From the NCBI GenBank assembly GCA_021845645.1, contig JAJZVM010000022.1, positions 1 through 61,563 of the forward strand: DNA of 61,563 nucleotides. The letters are read 5' to 3'. Below the pieces are notes generated by a model that worked only from the letters and a program-made list of their open reading frames with translations, made no database searches and was not told where the DNA came from. This DNA comes from Bacillota bacterium. Lineage in GTDB: Bacteria; Bacillota_E; JAJZYS01; JAJYTV01. Position 1 is the first letter of the stretch; every line of letters starts with the position of its first letter. Both the position numbers and the translations under genes were made by a program. This document shows, piece after piece, positions 33,338-41,366 of this stretch.

Positions 33338-34489
33338 ATGTTACAAAGGCGACTTCGGCCGCTTATCGGTTGCGCAATGGCTGTGCTCACCCTCAGCGCC
33401 TGCGGTGCCCCAACGCACGGAGCGGCCCAAAAATCGCACACCAAGGCCCATCATTCAACGCACACGGCGATTGCGGCGGGCACACCTGTCGACGTGGACG
33501 GTTACACGACCTATCTCCCCGCCGACGTACTTGCGGATACGCCAGGCATCGTCGCGGCGTTGACGCCATACGGCCTGGTCTGGAGTTCCTACGCCGCGTC
33601 CATCGACGTCGGCGGCACACTCACGATGCCGCACCCCTACACCGTCGAACTGTCGCCGTCGCCAGGCAGTGGACCACTCAGCCGCGGCGCGCGGCCGCTG
33701 GCGTCGCTGCCCAACAGGGTTGGCGGCCAGAGTGCCGACCTGCACTTCGTCGGTGCGAGCGGGCCGTACATCGGATTCACCCTCGACGTGGCAGGCACAG
33801 CGACCACGCTTGCAGCAGGAATGCTCGATCTGGCCACGGGCAAGGTGCGCATGGCGCCGCAGGGCCTCGCGACCGACGCCGGCGTCATCGTCGGTGGAGA
33901 GCGCATGGGCATCCTCGCCCCAACCGCGACATACGTCTTCGACCCGAAGAGCGGGCAGGTGACGGGCTATCCCGCGGACGACGCCTCCTACCTCTGGGTC
34001 GACCTCGCTTACGGCGAGGCGGTCGGCACGCAAACGGTGCCCGATCCGCCACAGCCCGGCGTCGCTGCCTACCCGGCCGGCAATTCGGTCATCTACGCGC
34101 CGCCACGTTGGCAGGAATCGAGCCGCCAACTCGGCGGCGACTTCACGATCTGGCGCGTCGTCAACCCCGCGGATCCGTCGGCCTTGGTCGAGGTGGAGAC
34201 CGCCCCTTGCATTGGTTGCAGCGTCGTAAGTCTCACGGCCGGGGCCCTGCCCGCCCCGAAGGTGATCCTGCCGGACGGCGCGGGCTCCCCGCAGGTCGCG
34301 GAGCGCTGGCTCAGCGATTACGCAATCGCCTACCACGGCTCGGTCAAGGGCTACCGCTATCCTGTCTTCGGCCTCGCCATCGCGCCCAGGCCCGGACAGA
34401 GCGGCTTCGCGGAGATCGTCGTCTCCCTGCCGGCAGCGGAGTTCCGTCTGGCTCAAGCGATTCTCGCGAGTTATCCCTTGCCGCGCTGA
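33338..34489 (+). CDS. Secreted lipoprotein of unknown function
   Basis: A 383-residue exported protein. The signal peptide ends in a lipobox LSAC (residues 19-22), and a His/Ser/Thr-rich linker of about 25 residues follows. The remainder is rich in Gly/Ala/Pro and beta-strand-like segments (FTLDVAGTATTLAAGML, TYVFDPKSGQVTGYP), with one CIGC pair near residue 292 that could form a disulfide or bind a metal. I recognise no domain. It is divergent from the heme operon, and its 3' end overlaps the convergent HTH regulator gene by 19 bases. Confidence 0.75.
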   Translation: MLQRRLRPLIGCAMAVLTLSACGAPTHGAAQKSHTKAHHSTHTAIAAGTPVDVDGYTTYLPADVLADTPGIVAALTPYGLVWSSYAASIDVGGTLTMPHPYTVELSPSPGSGPLSRGARPLASLPNRVGGQSADLHFVGASGPYIGFTLDVAGTATTLAAGMLDLATGKVRMAPQGLATDAGVIVGGERMGILAPTATYVFDPKSGQVTGYPADDASYLWVDLAYGEAVGTQTVPDPPQPGVAAYPAGNSVIYAPPRWQESSRQLGGDFTIWRVVNPADPSALVEVETAPCIGCSVVSLTAGALPAPKVILPDGAGSPQVAERWLSDYAIAYHGSVKGYRYPVFGLAIAPRPGQSGFAEIVVSLPAAEFRLAQAILASYPLPR

Positions 34490-35538
34490 TCGATCTCCGG
34501 AACGGTGCCCGTACCGCTCGTGTCGAATGGTCCGAATGTCGACAGGTCGCGGCGGAAGAACGCGCTTGCCAGCGTATCGCCCAGGCGTTGCACGACATCG
34601 GCCGGAACGCTCCCTTGCCGCCACCAGAGTTCGGACCGCTCGAAGCTGAGCGGCACGAACGCGAGCGAGAACGCGCTGGCGGCCGCTCCACTCGCAACGC
34701 CGAGGTCGGCCGCCCCCTGCGCCACCGCATCCGCAACCTCCCAGTGACCCGCGAGCAGGCGGTCGTAACCCGCGATCTGTCCTGGCTCCACCCCCTCGCG
34801 GGCAAGCATGGTGTCAAGCAGGCGGCGGGCGCCAGCCCCCGGTTCACGGTTCACCACCCTGAGCCCGGGAGTGGCGAGATCGGGCCTGCCCGCACCCTGG
34901 CGCAGCACAAAACCCATCTGCCAACTCGAGAGCACGATCCGCGCCACGCCTGGCGGCGCCGGCGGGGCTTCGTCGTCCTGCGTCCAGTGCACGGCGGCGA
35001 AGTGCGTGCGTCCCTGCGCCAGATCGTCAAGGGCCGCGCCGCTGCCCGCCGTGAACCAGTACGCCCGCATACCCTGCTGCTGGAGATGTCCCTCCAAGAG
35101 GCCCAGCGCCGGATCGCAGCCCGTGAGGAAGAGCGTGTCCGGGCGTGGTGCTGCGAAGCGGCGGAACGAGACCTGTCCCTGCGCGTCCCGCTCGGCGAGC
35201 CCGTCGGCCGCGGCCCCCGGCCAGCGGTAGGCGCCCAGTCGGGCTGCGGGGCGGAGCACCTCGCGGTCGCCGACGATGGCGGCCAGAACCCGCGTCGTGA
35301 GGCCCGGAGGCAGGAGTTCCGCGTCGGGCCCGATGTCTGGGTCCAGCGAGAACAGGTCGCCCAGCGGCACGCCGAGCACCTTGGCAAGGCGCAGGCCCAC
35401 CTCGATGCTCGGTCCGCTGTCCCCCGCCTCGACCGATCCGATCGTCTGGCGCGTCAGCCCGGCCATTTGCGCCAGTGCCTGCTGAGTCAGACCGCGCATG
35501 AGGCGAATCTCGCGAAGGCGGCTGCGCACGCCTGCCAT
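34471..35538 (-). CDS. XRE-type HTH regulator with periplasmic-binding-like domain (Mo/W-type sensor)
   Basis: A 355-residue cytoplasmic regulator. An N-terminal Cro/CI HTH (LREIRLMRGLTQQALAQMAG, residues 7-26) joins a PBP-like domain (DTLFLTGCDPALGLLEGHL; HFAAVHW; GADLGVASGAA type) of the sort found fused to molybdate/tungstate regulators and MoeA-like proteins. It probably binds an oxyanion or cofactor and controls the divergent binding-protein gene. GGAGGTG precedes ATG 35538. A TATAAT -10 box overlaps a TACGT-CA-ACGTA palindrome just upstream, which suggests autoregulation. Confidence 0.85.
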   Translation of the reverse strand: MAGVRSRLREIRLMRGLTQQALAQMAGLTRQTIGSVEAGDSGPSIEVGLRLAKVLGVPLGDLFSLDPDIGPDAELLPPGLTTRVLAAIVGDREVLRPAARLGAYRWPGAAADGLAERDAQGQVSFRRFAAPRPDTLFLTGCDPALGLLEGHLQQQGMRAYWFTAGSGAALDDLAQGRTHFAAVHWTQDDEAPPAPPGVARIVLSSWQMGFVLRQGAGRPDLATPGLRVVNREPGAGARRLLDTMLAREGVEPGQIAGYDRLLAGHWEVADAVAQGAADLGVASGAAASAFSLAFVPLSFERSELWWRQGSVPADVVQRLGDTLASAFFRRDLSTFGPFDTSGTGTVPEIDQRGKG

Positions 35539-35575
35539 GGCACACCTCCTGCCAAGTGCTCGCAATGTCAGGTCC

Positions 35576-35591
35576 ATTATACGTCAACGTA
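35576..35591 (-). promoter_or_regulatory. -10 element and overlapping palindromic operator
   Basis: On the minus strand TATAAT (35581-35576) stands about 40 bases before the regulator's ATG, with ATGACA 19 bases upstream as a possible -35. The palindrome TACGT-CA-ACGTA (35580-35591) overlaps the -10 box and lies just ahead of the divergent plus-strand promoter, so one bound regulator could control both genes. Confidence 0.6.
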
Positions 35592-35599
35592 AACTTTGC

Positions 35600-35629
35600 T
35601 TGTCATTTGCAGCAACGCTCATGTATGGT
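35600..35629 (+). promoter_or_regulatory. Candidate promoter of the Mo/W-type binding-protein gene
   Basis: TTGTCA (35600-35605) and TATGGT (35624-35629) with an 18-base spacer lie 30 bases before the TTG start and next to the TACGT palindrome. Confidence 0.5.
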
Positions 35630-35658
35630 AAGGGCATCTTCGGCGGGAGGTGCCCTGC

Positions 35659-36627
35659 TTGCGAATCCGCGTCCTCATTTTGGCACTCGCCGCAGTGACA
35701 TCGGTCAGCCTTGCGGCCTGCGGCCCGACAGCCGTGAAATCGGCCGGGCAACGGCGCTCGGCGGTATCGGTCGCCTACGCCGGTTCGCTCGCGTACATGA
35801 ACGACCAAGTTCTCGGTCCCGCCTTCACGAAGGCCACCGGCATCGCCTACGAGGGACGCGGCAGCGGCGCCTGGGCCTTGGCCCATGAGCTGCAGAGCGG
35901 CATCGTACAGGCGGACGTGTTCGAAAGTCTCGGTTTCGGTCCGGTCGCCGCGGTCGGGACGGGGAAGGCGAACTGGGCCATCGGTTTCGCCACGAGCCCG
36001 CTGGTCGTGGCCTATAACCCGAAAAGCCGCTACGCCGCCAAGTTCGAGGCGATCGCCAAAGGTCTGGAACCCGTGCGGGATCTTTTCACCTTGCTGGCTA
36101 CACCTGGACTTCGGCTCGGCCGCACGAACCCCGCCACCGACCCGCAGGGCCAGACCTTCTACCTGATGGTCGAACTCGCGCAGCGCATCTACCACCTCCC
36201 GCCGGATACAACGCAGCGCATCCTGGGCGCCTGGAACAATCCCAGCGAAGTCTTCTCGGAAGAGGGGCTGCCCACACAGCTCGAGGCCGGTGGGCTCGAC
36301 GCCGCGTCCGCCTTTCTGCCCCAGGCCAAGCAGCATGGTCTGAGCTACATCGTCCTGCCCGCGGTGCTCGATTTTGCAGACCCGGCCGAATTGCCACTCT
36401 ACGCTTCGGCCGCAATGACGATACCGTCCGTTGGCACGGTGCACGGTCAGCTCTCGATGCTCGCCCTGACGGTCTTGAAGGGCCGCAACGCCGCATCCGG
36501 CGTTTCTTTTGCACGCTTCGTGCTCGCCCGGGCCCAGGCGCATCTCTGGCGGAGCCAGGGCTATGAGCTGATCCGGCCGCTTGCCTGGGGCCTGACGAAA
36601 GATATGCCGAAGGGGCTGCCCCGCTAG
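35659..36627 (+). CDS. Molybdate/tungstate-type ABC solute-binding lipoprotein
   Basis: A 322-residue exported protein with a lipobox LAAC at residues 18-21. The mature part resembles WtpA/ModA-type oxyanion binders: VAYAGSLAYMNDQVLGPAFTKAT, GRGSGAWALAHEL, ADVFESLG, SPLVVAYNP, RTNPATDPQGQTFY and the late GLDAASAFL. No permease or ATPase genes follow, so it must share transport subunits encoded elsewhere or act as a sensor. Start TTG 35659 has CGGGAGG eight bases ahead. Control by the divergent HTH-PBP regulator is likely. Confidence 0.85.
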   Translation: MRIRVLILALAAVTSVSLAACGPTAVKSAGQRRSAVSVAYAGSLAYMNDQVLGPAFTKATGIAYEGRGSGAWALAHELQSGIVQADVFESLGFGPVAAVGTGKANWAIGFATSPLVVAYNPKSRYAAKFEAIAKGLEPVRDLFTLLATPGLRLGRTNPATDPQGQTFYLMVELAQRIYHLPPDTTQRILGAWNNPSEVFSEEGLPTQLEAGGLDAASAFLPQAKQHGLSYIVLPAVLDFADPAELPLYASAAMTIPSVGTVHGQLSMLALTVLKGRNAASGVSFARFVLARAQAHLWRSQGYELIRPLAWGLTKDMPKGLPR

Positions 36628-36639
36628 GCAACCCCTTCG
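36608..36639. terminator. Hairpin spanning the binding-protein stop codon
   Basis: CGAAGGGG-C-TGCC pairs with GGCA-A-CCCCTTCG around CCGCTA. The loop includes part of the TAG stop. No T-tract follows. It separates two converging genes and may act on both strands. Confidence 0.55.
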
Positions 36640-36644
36640 CCGCA

Positions 36645-36965
36645 TCAGCGCTGCTTCAGCTTGACCGCCGTGCCGTAGGCGACGACTTCGGTCATCGTCT
36701 GGCCCAGTTCCGACGAATCGAAGCGCATCCCGACCACCGCGTCGGCATTCAGCTTGCCGGCGTTCTCCAGCATGCGGTCGACCGCCTGGCGCCGCGTGTC
36801 CTCCAGGAGCCGCGTGTACTCATGGATCTCGCCGCCACCCAGACTGCGCAGGCTCGCGAGCAGATTGCCGCCCAGGCCCTGGGAGCGCACCACGACACCG
36901 AACACGGTCCCGAGCGTCTCATCGATCTCATGCCTGCCAACATCGAACGACGTCGTCACCAGCAC
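36645..36965 (-). CDS. YbjQ/UPF0145-family protein
   Basis: A 106-residue protein of the YbjQ family (putative heavy-metal-binding, beta-barrel pentamer-forming). Typical features are VTTSFDVGRHEIDETLG, GVVVRSQGLGGNLLA, a middle AVDRMLENAGKLNADAVVGMRF and MTEVVAYGTAVKL. No biochemical role is established. The start is probably GTG 36965, with GGGGG nine bases upstream. It shares its strand with the following ferredoxin reductase gene but ends against the binding-protein gene. Confidence 0.88.
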   Translation of the reverse strand: MLVTTSFDVGRHEIDETLGTVFGVVVRSQGLGGNLLASLRSLGGGEIHEYTRLLEDTRRQAVDRMLENAGKLNADAVVGMRFDSSELGQTMTEVVAYGTAVKLKQR

Positions 36966-37000
36966 TGGCTAGAACCCCCGATCAGAACTGTGCTTCGTGG

Positions 37001-37946
37001 TCAGACGCTGCTGCGGGTGCAGGTGGCGCGCACCGCACTGTCGACTGCGAGTCCCACCTCACCGAAGCCGAGAGCGATCAGTCCCTGCTTGCCGGCATAC
37101 GTCGCGATGTCGCCCGCCGCGAAGACGCCGTCGACACCCGTGCGCATGCCCCAGTCGACCTCGATCTGCCCTTCCCGGATGGCAAGACCCCAGTTTCTGA
37201 TCGGACCGAGATCGGTCGAGAAGCCGATGCAGATCAAAATCTCATCGACCGCGATGCGCTCCAGGCTGTCGGCCCCGACCGGTCCGATCACGGCTGCCTG
37301 GACCTGTCTCTCGCCCTCGATCTCGCGCAGCTCCCACGGCTGACCGTACCTGACGGCGGAATTCTGCATGCGCCCAACCGACTCCTCGTGCGCCTGCCAT
37401 TTGGGCAGGTTGTGCACCAAGGGGACTTGAGCCAGCGGTGCCAACGTGTTGGCCCAGTCCAGGGCGGAGTCGCCACCGCCAACGATCAGGACACGTCGGC
37501 CGACGTAGCGCCGGATGCCCGCGACGTGGTAAGCGACGCCGCACCCGCAGAACTCCGCCTCGCCGCTTACGCCGAGCTTGCGCGGGCGGAAGGCGGCGGG
37601 GCCAGCCGCGATCACGACCGTACGCGCCAGGCTCTCGCCGGCGGTCGTACCAAGCCAGAACACCTATCTTCCCGCTCGAGCGAGAGCCCTGCTCGCCGAG
37701 GCAGAGCGACTGGCCGTCCTTGAGGCACTGCGCCTCGAGGCGGGCAATGAGCTCCCGGCCCTTGACGCGCGGCATGCCGCCGATGTCGACGATCTCCTTG
37801 TCGGGGTAAAGCGATGTGACCTGTCCACCCAGTCCCGGCATGCTGTCGAACAGCCGCGCCGAGACCTGCCGCATGTTCGCGTGGTAGAGGCCGAAGAGAC
37901 CGCAGGGCCCGCCGCCTATGATCGCGAGCTCATCTACGGACGACAA
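37001..37946 (-). pseudogene. Ferredoxin/flavodoxin-NADP+ reductase (YumC-type), frameshifted
   Basis: Two frames together give a full-length thioredoxin-reductase-like FNR of about 314 residues. The N-terminal FAD part (LAIIGGGPCGLFGLYHANM, LGGQVTSLYPDKEIVDIGG) reads from TTG 37946 to about 37667. The rest (VFWLGTTAGESLARTVV, IAAGPAAFRPRKLGV, the NADPH site VLIVGGGDSALDWA and VDGVFAAGDIATY) reads in another frame to 37001. Dropping the A at 37666 would restore one frame (GKKVFWLG). A one-base insertion is therefore the simplest cause, either a real mutation or a sequencing error. The upstream codon in the second frame is TAG, so the halves are not separate genes. Confidence 0.85.
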
Positions 37947-38114
37947 GAGACTCCCCCAGGTGGTCGTGCTGTCTTCCTCGTAGGCCTGGATAGGCCACAT
38001 GATCCACCATGTCATCGTCCACTTGGACCACCGATGTGACCGGATGATCTTGTCAGCCAGGCAGTTCCAGGTTGTTATTGAGGTAGCCGACACCGGGAGG
38101 GGAGCTGAGAAGAG

Positions 38115-39299
38115 TTGGAGTCATTCCGCTACATCCTGGTCGGCGGCGGCATGGCCACCGCCGCCGCGGCCGAGGGCATCCGCCGACACGACCAATATGG
38201 CAGCATCGGCCTCTTCAGCCAGGACCGCTACCCGCCCTACAGCCGACCTCCGCTGTCAAAGGGCCTCTGGCAGGGCAAACGGATGGAGACCATCTGGCGC
38301 TATCCCGACCCGGCCGCCCTCGGCATCCGCGAACACCTCGGGCAGGGTGTGGCCGACATCGCGCCGGCCGCCCATCGCATCCGCCTGCAGGACGGCCGAA
38401 CATTCGGATACGACAAGCTTCTGATCGCAACAGGCGGCGCTCCGCGGCGCCTGCCGGGCGATCCCCAAGGGGTCCACTACCTGCGCACTCTCGACGATTA
38501 CCTTGGCATCTACCGTGCAGCCAGGCAGCAGAGCTTCCTGATCGTCGGTGGCGGCTTCATCGGCGCGGAACTCGCGTGCGCCCTGATCCGGCAGCAGAAA
38601 GACGTGCGCATGGTCTTCCCCGCGCCGACGATCCTGGCGAGGATCCTGCCGCAGGATCTGGCGCAATCCGTCAGCGCCTACTACGCCGCCCAGGGCGTGC
38701 AACTCTCCCCGCTGACCTCGGTGCACGAGGTGCGGCGAGAAGGCGACAGGATGTTGGTCGCGCCGAGCGGCGGCGAACCGATCGAGATCGACGCCGTCAT
38801 AGCTGGTCTCGGCATCAGGCCGTCGACGACGCTCGCGGAGGAAGCCGGGCTGCAGGTACAGGACGGCATCGTCGTGGACCAGTACGGCCGGACCAGCGAC
38901 CCCGACATCTACGCGGCGGGCGACGTGGCGCGTTTCCCCCTACCTGCGCTCGGCAGGAGCGTCAGGGTGGAACACGAGGACAACGCGATCAGTCGCGGCC
39001 GCATCGCCGGCAGGAACATGGCCGGCGCCGGCGAGGCCGCGACGGACGCTCCCTTCTTCTACTCGGACCTTTTCGACCTGGGTTTCGAGGCCGTAGGCGA
39101 TCTCGACGCGGGGCTCGCCACCTTCGCGGACTGGGCGGAGCCATATCGCAAGGGCGTTGTGTACTACCTTGCCGACGGCAAGGTGCGCGGCGTCCTGAAC
39201 TGGAACGTCTGGGACCAGGTGCCCGCCGCCAGGGCACTGCTCGGCACGGGTCCCTACGCGCGGCCGGAAGACCTGCGTGGCCGGATACAGCTCAGCTAG
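38115..39299 (+). CDS. FAD-dependent ferredoxin/rubredoxin reductase-like oxidoreductase
   Basis: A 394-residue pyridine-nucleotide-disulfide-fold flavoprotein close to BphA4/AIF-type ferredoxin reductases. It has the FAD site YILVGGGMATAAAAEGIRR (residues 6-24), SRPPLSKGLW, DKLLIATGGAPRRLP, the NADH site FLIVGGGFIGAELAC, and DIYAAGDVARFPL for the flavin ribityl. The C-terminal domain has WNVWDQVPAARALL. It would move electrons between NAD(P)H and a small iron-sulfur partner not seen here. The start is TTG 38115 behind a purine-rich GGGAGGGGAGCTGAGAAGAG. Its stop shares the CTAG palindrome with the convergent ndh stop. Confidence 0.9.
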   Translation: MESFRYILVGGGMATAAAAEGIRRHDQYGSIGLFSQDRYPPYSRPPLSKGLWQGKRMETIWRYPDPAALGIREHLGQGVADIAPAAHRIRLQDGRTFGYDKLLIATGGAPRRLPGDPQGVHYLRTLDDYLGIYRAARQQSFLIVGGGFIGAELACALIRQQKDVRMVFPAPTILARILPQDLAQSVSAYYAAQGVQLSPLTSVHEVRREGDRMLVAPSGGEPIEIDAVIAGLGIRPSTTLAEEAGLQVQDGIVVDQYGRTSDPDIYAAGDVARFPLPALGRSVRVEHEDNAISRGRIAGRNMAGAGEAATDAPFFYSDLFDLGFEAVGDLDAGLATFADWAEPYRKGVVYYLADGKVRGVLNWNVWDQVPAARALLGTGPYARPEDLRGRIQLS

Positions 39300-40567
39300 C
39301 CGGACCGCCCTGCGCTCTCGCCGGGACCGCCGGTGATCAGCCGGTCCGACCGCTCGAACGTGGCGTAGGCGTACGCCCAGTGCCAGAGCACTGCGACCCG
39401 GTTATCGAAACCGATCAGGTACATGATGTGGACGAAGAGCCACGCGAGCCAGGCTGTGAGACCCACAAGGCGGACGCCGCGGATGTCCGCGACGGCCGCC
39501 TTGCGGCCTATGGTTGCGAGCGCCCCCCTGTCCCTGTAGCGGAAGGGCTCTGTCGGCAGCCCCGCGAGGCGCCGGGCGATGTTTCTGGCTGCGTGCCGCC
39601 CTTCCTGCATGGCAACGGGCGCCACGCCCGGCAGTGGCCGCCCGTCGGGCGCCACGACATGTGCGAGGTCGCCCACGACGAACACTTCCGGATGATCCGG
39701 CAACGAGAGATCCGACGATACCTGCACCCTGCCGAGCCGGTCGCGCTGTGCCGCGAGGTCGCCGCCAAGCGGCGATGCCTCGACACCGGCAGCCCAAATC
39801 ACCGTACGCGCGGGAATATAGTCGCCCACGAGCCGCACCCCGTCCCGTGTCACGTCGGTCACGGGCACCCCAGTCCTTACCTCGACGCCCATCGCGCCAA
39901 GCGTCTTTGTCGCCCAGGCGGCGAGTTCCGGCGCCAGGCCCGGCAGTATCCGCGGCCCCGCCTCGATCAGGATAATGCGCGACGCGGCGGGATCGATGTG
40001 GCGAAAGTTTCGCCTTAGGGTGCGACGCGCGATCTCCGCGATCGCCCCCGCCAACTCCACGCCCGTAGGTCCGCCGCCGATCACCACGAAGTCGAGCAGG
40101 GCGCGCCGGAGCACGGGATCACCGCAGTCCTCGGCCTGCTCGTAGGCGATATAGATGCGGCGCCGGATGCTGAGGGCGTCCTCAAGCGTTTTCAGGCCTG
40201 GAGCGACACTTTGCCACTCGAGGTGACCGAGATACGAGTGGCCGGCTCCTGTGGCGACGATGAGGTAGTCGTACGGGACATGACCCGACGCGTGATGGAC
40301 CTCCCTGCGTGCAAGGTCGATCTCCCGGACATCCGCCAGGAGGACCTCGGTGTTTGCCTGCTGACGCAGCACGCGCCTGATCGGCGCGGCGATCTCCCCT
40401 GGCGACAGGCCGCCGGTCGCGACCTGATAGAGCAGCGGCTGGAACAGATGATAGTTATTCCTGTCGCAAATCGTGACGCGCGCAGGTGCGCGTCGCAGGG
40501 CCTTGGCGGCATACAGCCCGCCGAAGCCGCCACCAACCACAACCACACGAGTCTTGCCATCCGACAT
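39296..40567 (-). CDS. ndh: Type II NADH:quinone oxidoreductase (NDH-2)
   Basis: A 423-residue single-subunit, non-proton-pumping dehydrogenase. The FAD site VVVGGGFGGLYAAKAL (residues 8-23), LFQPLLYQVATGGLSP (quinone-side motif), the NADH site FVVIGGGPTGVELAGAIAE and EVFVVGDLAHV are intact. A C-terminal amphipathic/hydrophobic region (LTAWLAWLFVHIMYLIGF) attaches it to the membrane. GGGGGAG precedes ATG 40567. It lies 64 bases after sdhB, so co-transcription with sdhCAB is plausible. Electrons from NADH enter the menaquinone pool here. Confidence 0.94.
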   Translation of the reverse strand: MSDGKTRVVVVGGGFGGLYAAKALRRAPARVTICDRNNYHLFQPLLYQVATGGLSPGEIAAPIRRVLRQQANTEVLLADVREIDLARREVHHASGHVPYDYLIVATGAGHSYLGHLEWQSVAPGLKTLEDALSIRRRIYIAYEQAEDCGDPVLRRALLDFVVIGGGPTGVELAGAIAEIARRTLRRNFRHIDPAASRIILIEAGPRILPGLAPELAAWATKTLGAMGVEVRTGVPVTDVTRDGVRLVGDYIPARTVIWAAGVEASPLGGDLAAQRDRLGRVQVSSDLSLPDHPEVFVVGDLAHVVAPDGRPLPGVAPVAMQEGRHAARNIARRLAGLPTEPFRYRDRGALATIGRKAAVADIRGVRLVGLTAWLAWLFVHIMYLIGFDNRVAVLWHWAYAYATFERSDRLITGGPGESAGRSG

Positions 40568-40590
40568 TCGGACTCCCCCAAGCATGCGGA

Positions 40591-40616
40591 CGCCCCGGGT
40601 TCTTCCGCCCGGGGCG
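40591..40616 (-). terminator. GC-rich hairpin between sdhB and ndh
   Basis: CGCCCCGGG pairs with CCCGGGGCG around an eight-base loop. There is no T-tract on the minus strand, and the hairpin lies 24 bases ahead of the ndh start, so it could be a partial terminator, a processing site or a leader structure adjusting ndh relative to sdh. Confidence 0.5.
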
Positions 40617-40631
40617 TCGACTGCCTTGGGT

Positions 40632-41360
40632 CTACTTGTGCATCTTGCGGACGAGTCCGCCAAGGGGATCCCAGTAGACGTCGGCGACGCGCTCCTTGAG
40701 CGGAATGATGCCGTTGTCCGTGATGTTGATGCCCTGCGGGCAGACAACGGTGCAGCACTTCGTGATGTTGCACATGCCGATGCCCGCCGCGCCCTTCAGG
40801 AGCTCCATCCGGTCACCGGTGTCAAGCGGGTGCATCTCGAGCTCCGCGAAGCGGATCATGAGGCGCGGGCCCCAGTAGCGATCCTGCGCGGAATGATCGC
40901 GAAGGACATGGCAGACGTTCTGGCACAAGAAGCACTCGATGCAGTTGCGGAACTCCTGGATGCGGTCCACGTCGCGCTGCTGCAGCGTGAACGGCGCCTT
41001 GATCGCCGGCTGAAAGGCAGGTACCTGCCTAAGCATGTCATAGTTCCACGAGACATCGGTGACAAGGTCCTTAATCACAGGGAAGGTGTGCATCGGCCGC
41101 ACGTGGATGACCTCGCCCACGTAGTCGTCGACGCGAGTCTTGCACAAGAGCTTGAGGGAGCCGTTGATCTCGGCGCTGCACGAGCCGCAATGGGCCGCCT
41201 TGCAGTTCCAGCGCACCGCGAGATCCGGCGCGTCGTGGGCCTGGATGAAGTGCAACGCATCGAGCACGACCATGCCGGTCTGCATGGGCACCTTGTACTC
41301 GACTTCGTCGCCGCCGCCCTTGTCGCCACGGAACACGCTGAGGGTGATATCTTCAGGCAT
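40632..41360 (-). CDS. sdhB: Succinate dehydrogenase iron-sulfur subunit (Sdh1 type)
   Basis: A 242-residue protein with three clusters. The [2Fe-2S] ligands lie in WNCKAAHCGSCSAEING and a following LLC, the [4Fe-4S] ligands in CIECFLCQNVC, and the [3Fe-4S] region in CNITKCCTVVCP. The wording ECFLCQNVCHVLRDH and ITDNGIIPLKERVAD closely follows mycobacterial Sdh1 rather than the E. coli or Bacillus enzyme. It starts six bases after sdhA. The role is electron transfer from succinate to the quinone site. Confidence 0.95.
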   Translation of the reverse strand: MPEDITLSVFRGDKGGGDEVEYKVPMQTGMVVLDALHFIQAHDAPDLAVRWNCKAAHCGSCSAEINGSLKLLCKTRVDDYVGEVIHVRPMHTFPVIKDLVTDVSWNYDMLRQVPAFQPAIKAPFTLQQRDVDRIQEFRNCIECFLCQNVCHVLRDHSAQDRYWGPRLMIRFAELEMHPLDTGDRMELLKGAAGIGMCNITKCCTVVCPQGINITDNGIIPLKERVADVYWDPLGGLVRKMHK

Positions 41361-41366
41361 GGCCGA

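Noticed and set aside
37660..37672. Programmed frameshift or selenocysteine recoding in the ferredoxin reductase.
   Set aside because: No slippery heptamer or UGA at the junction; the blocking codon is TAG, and a one-base insertion explains it fully.
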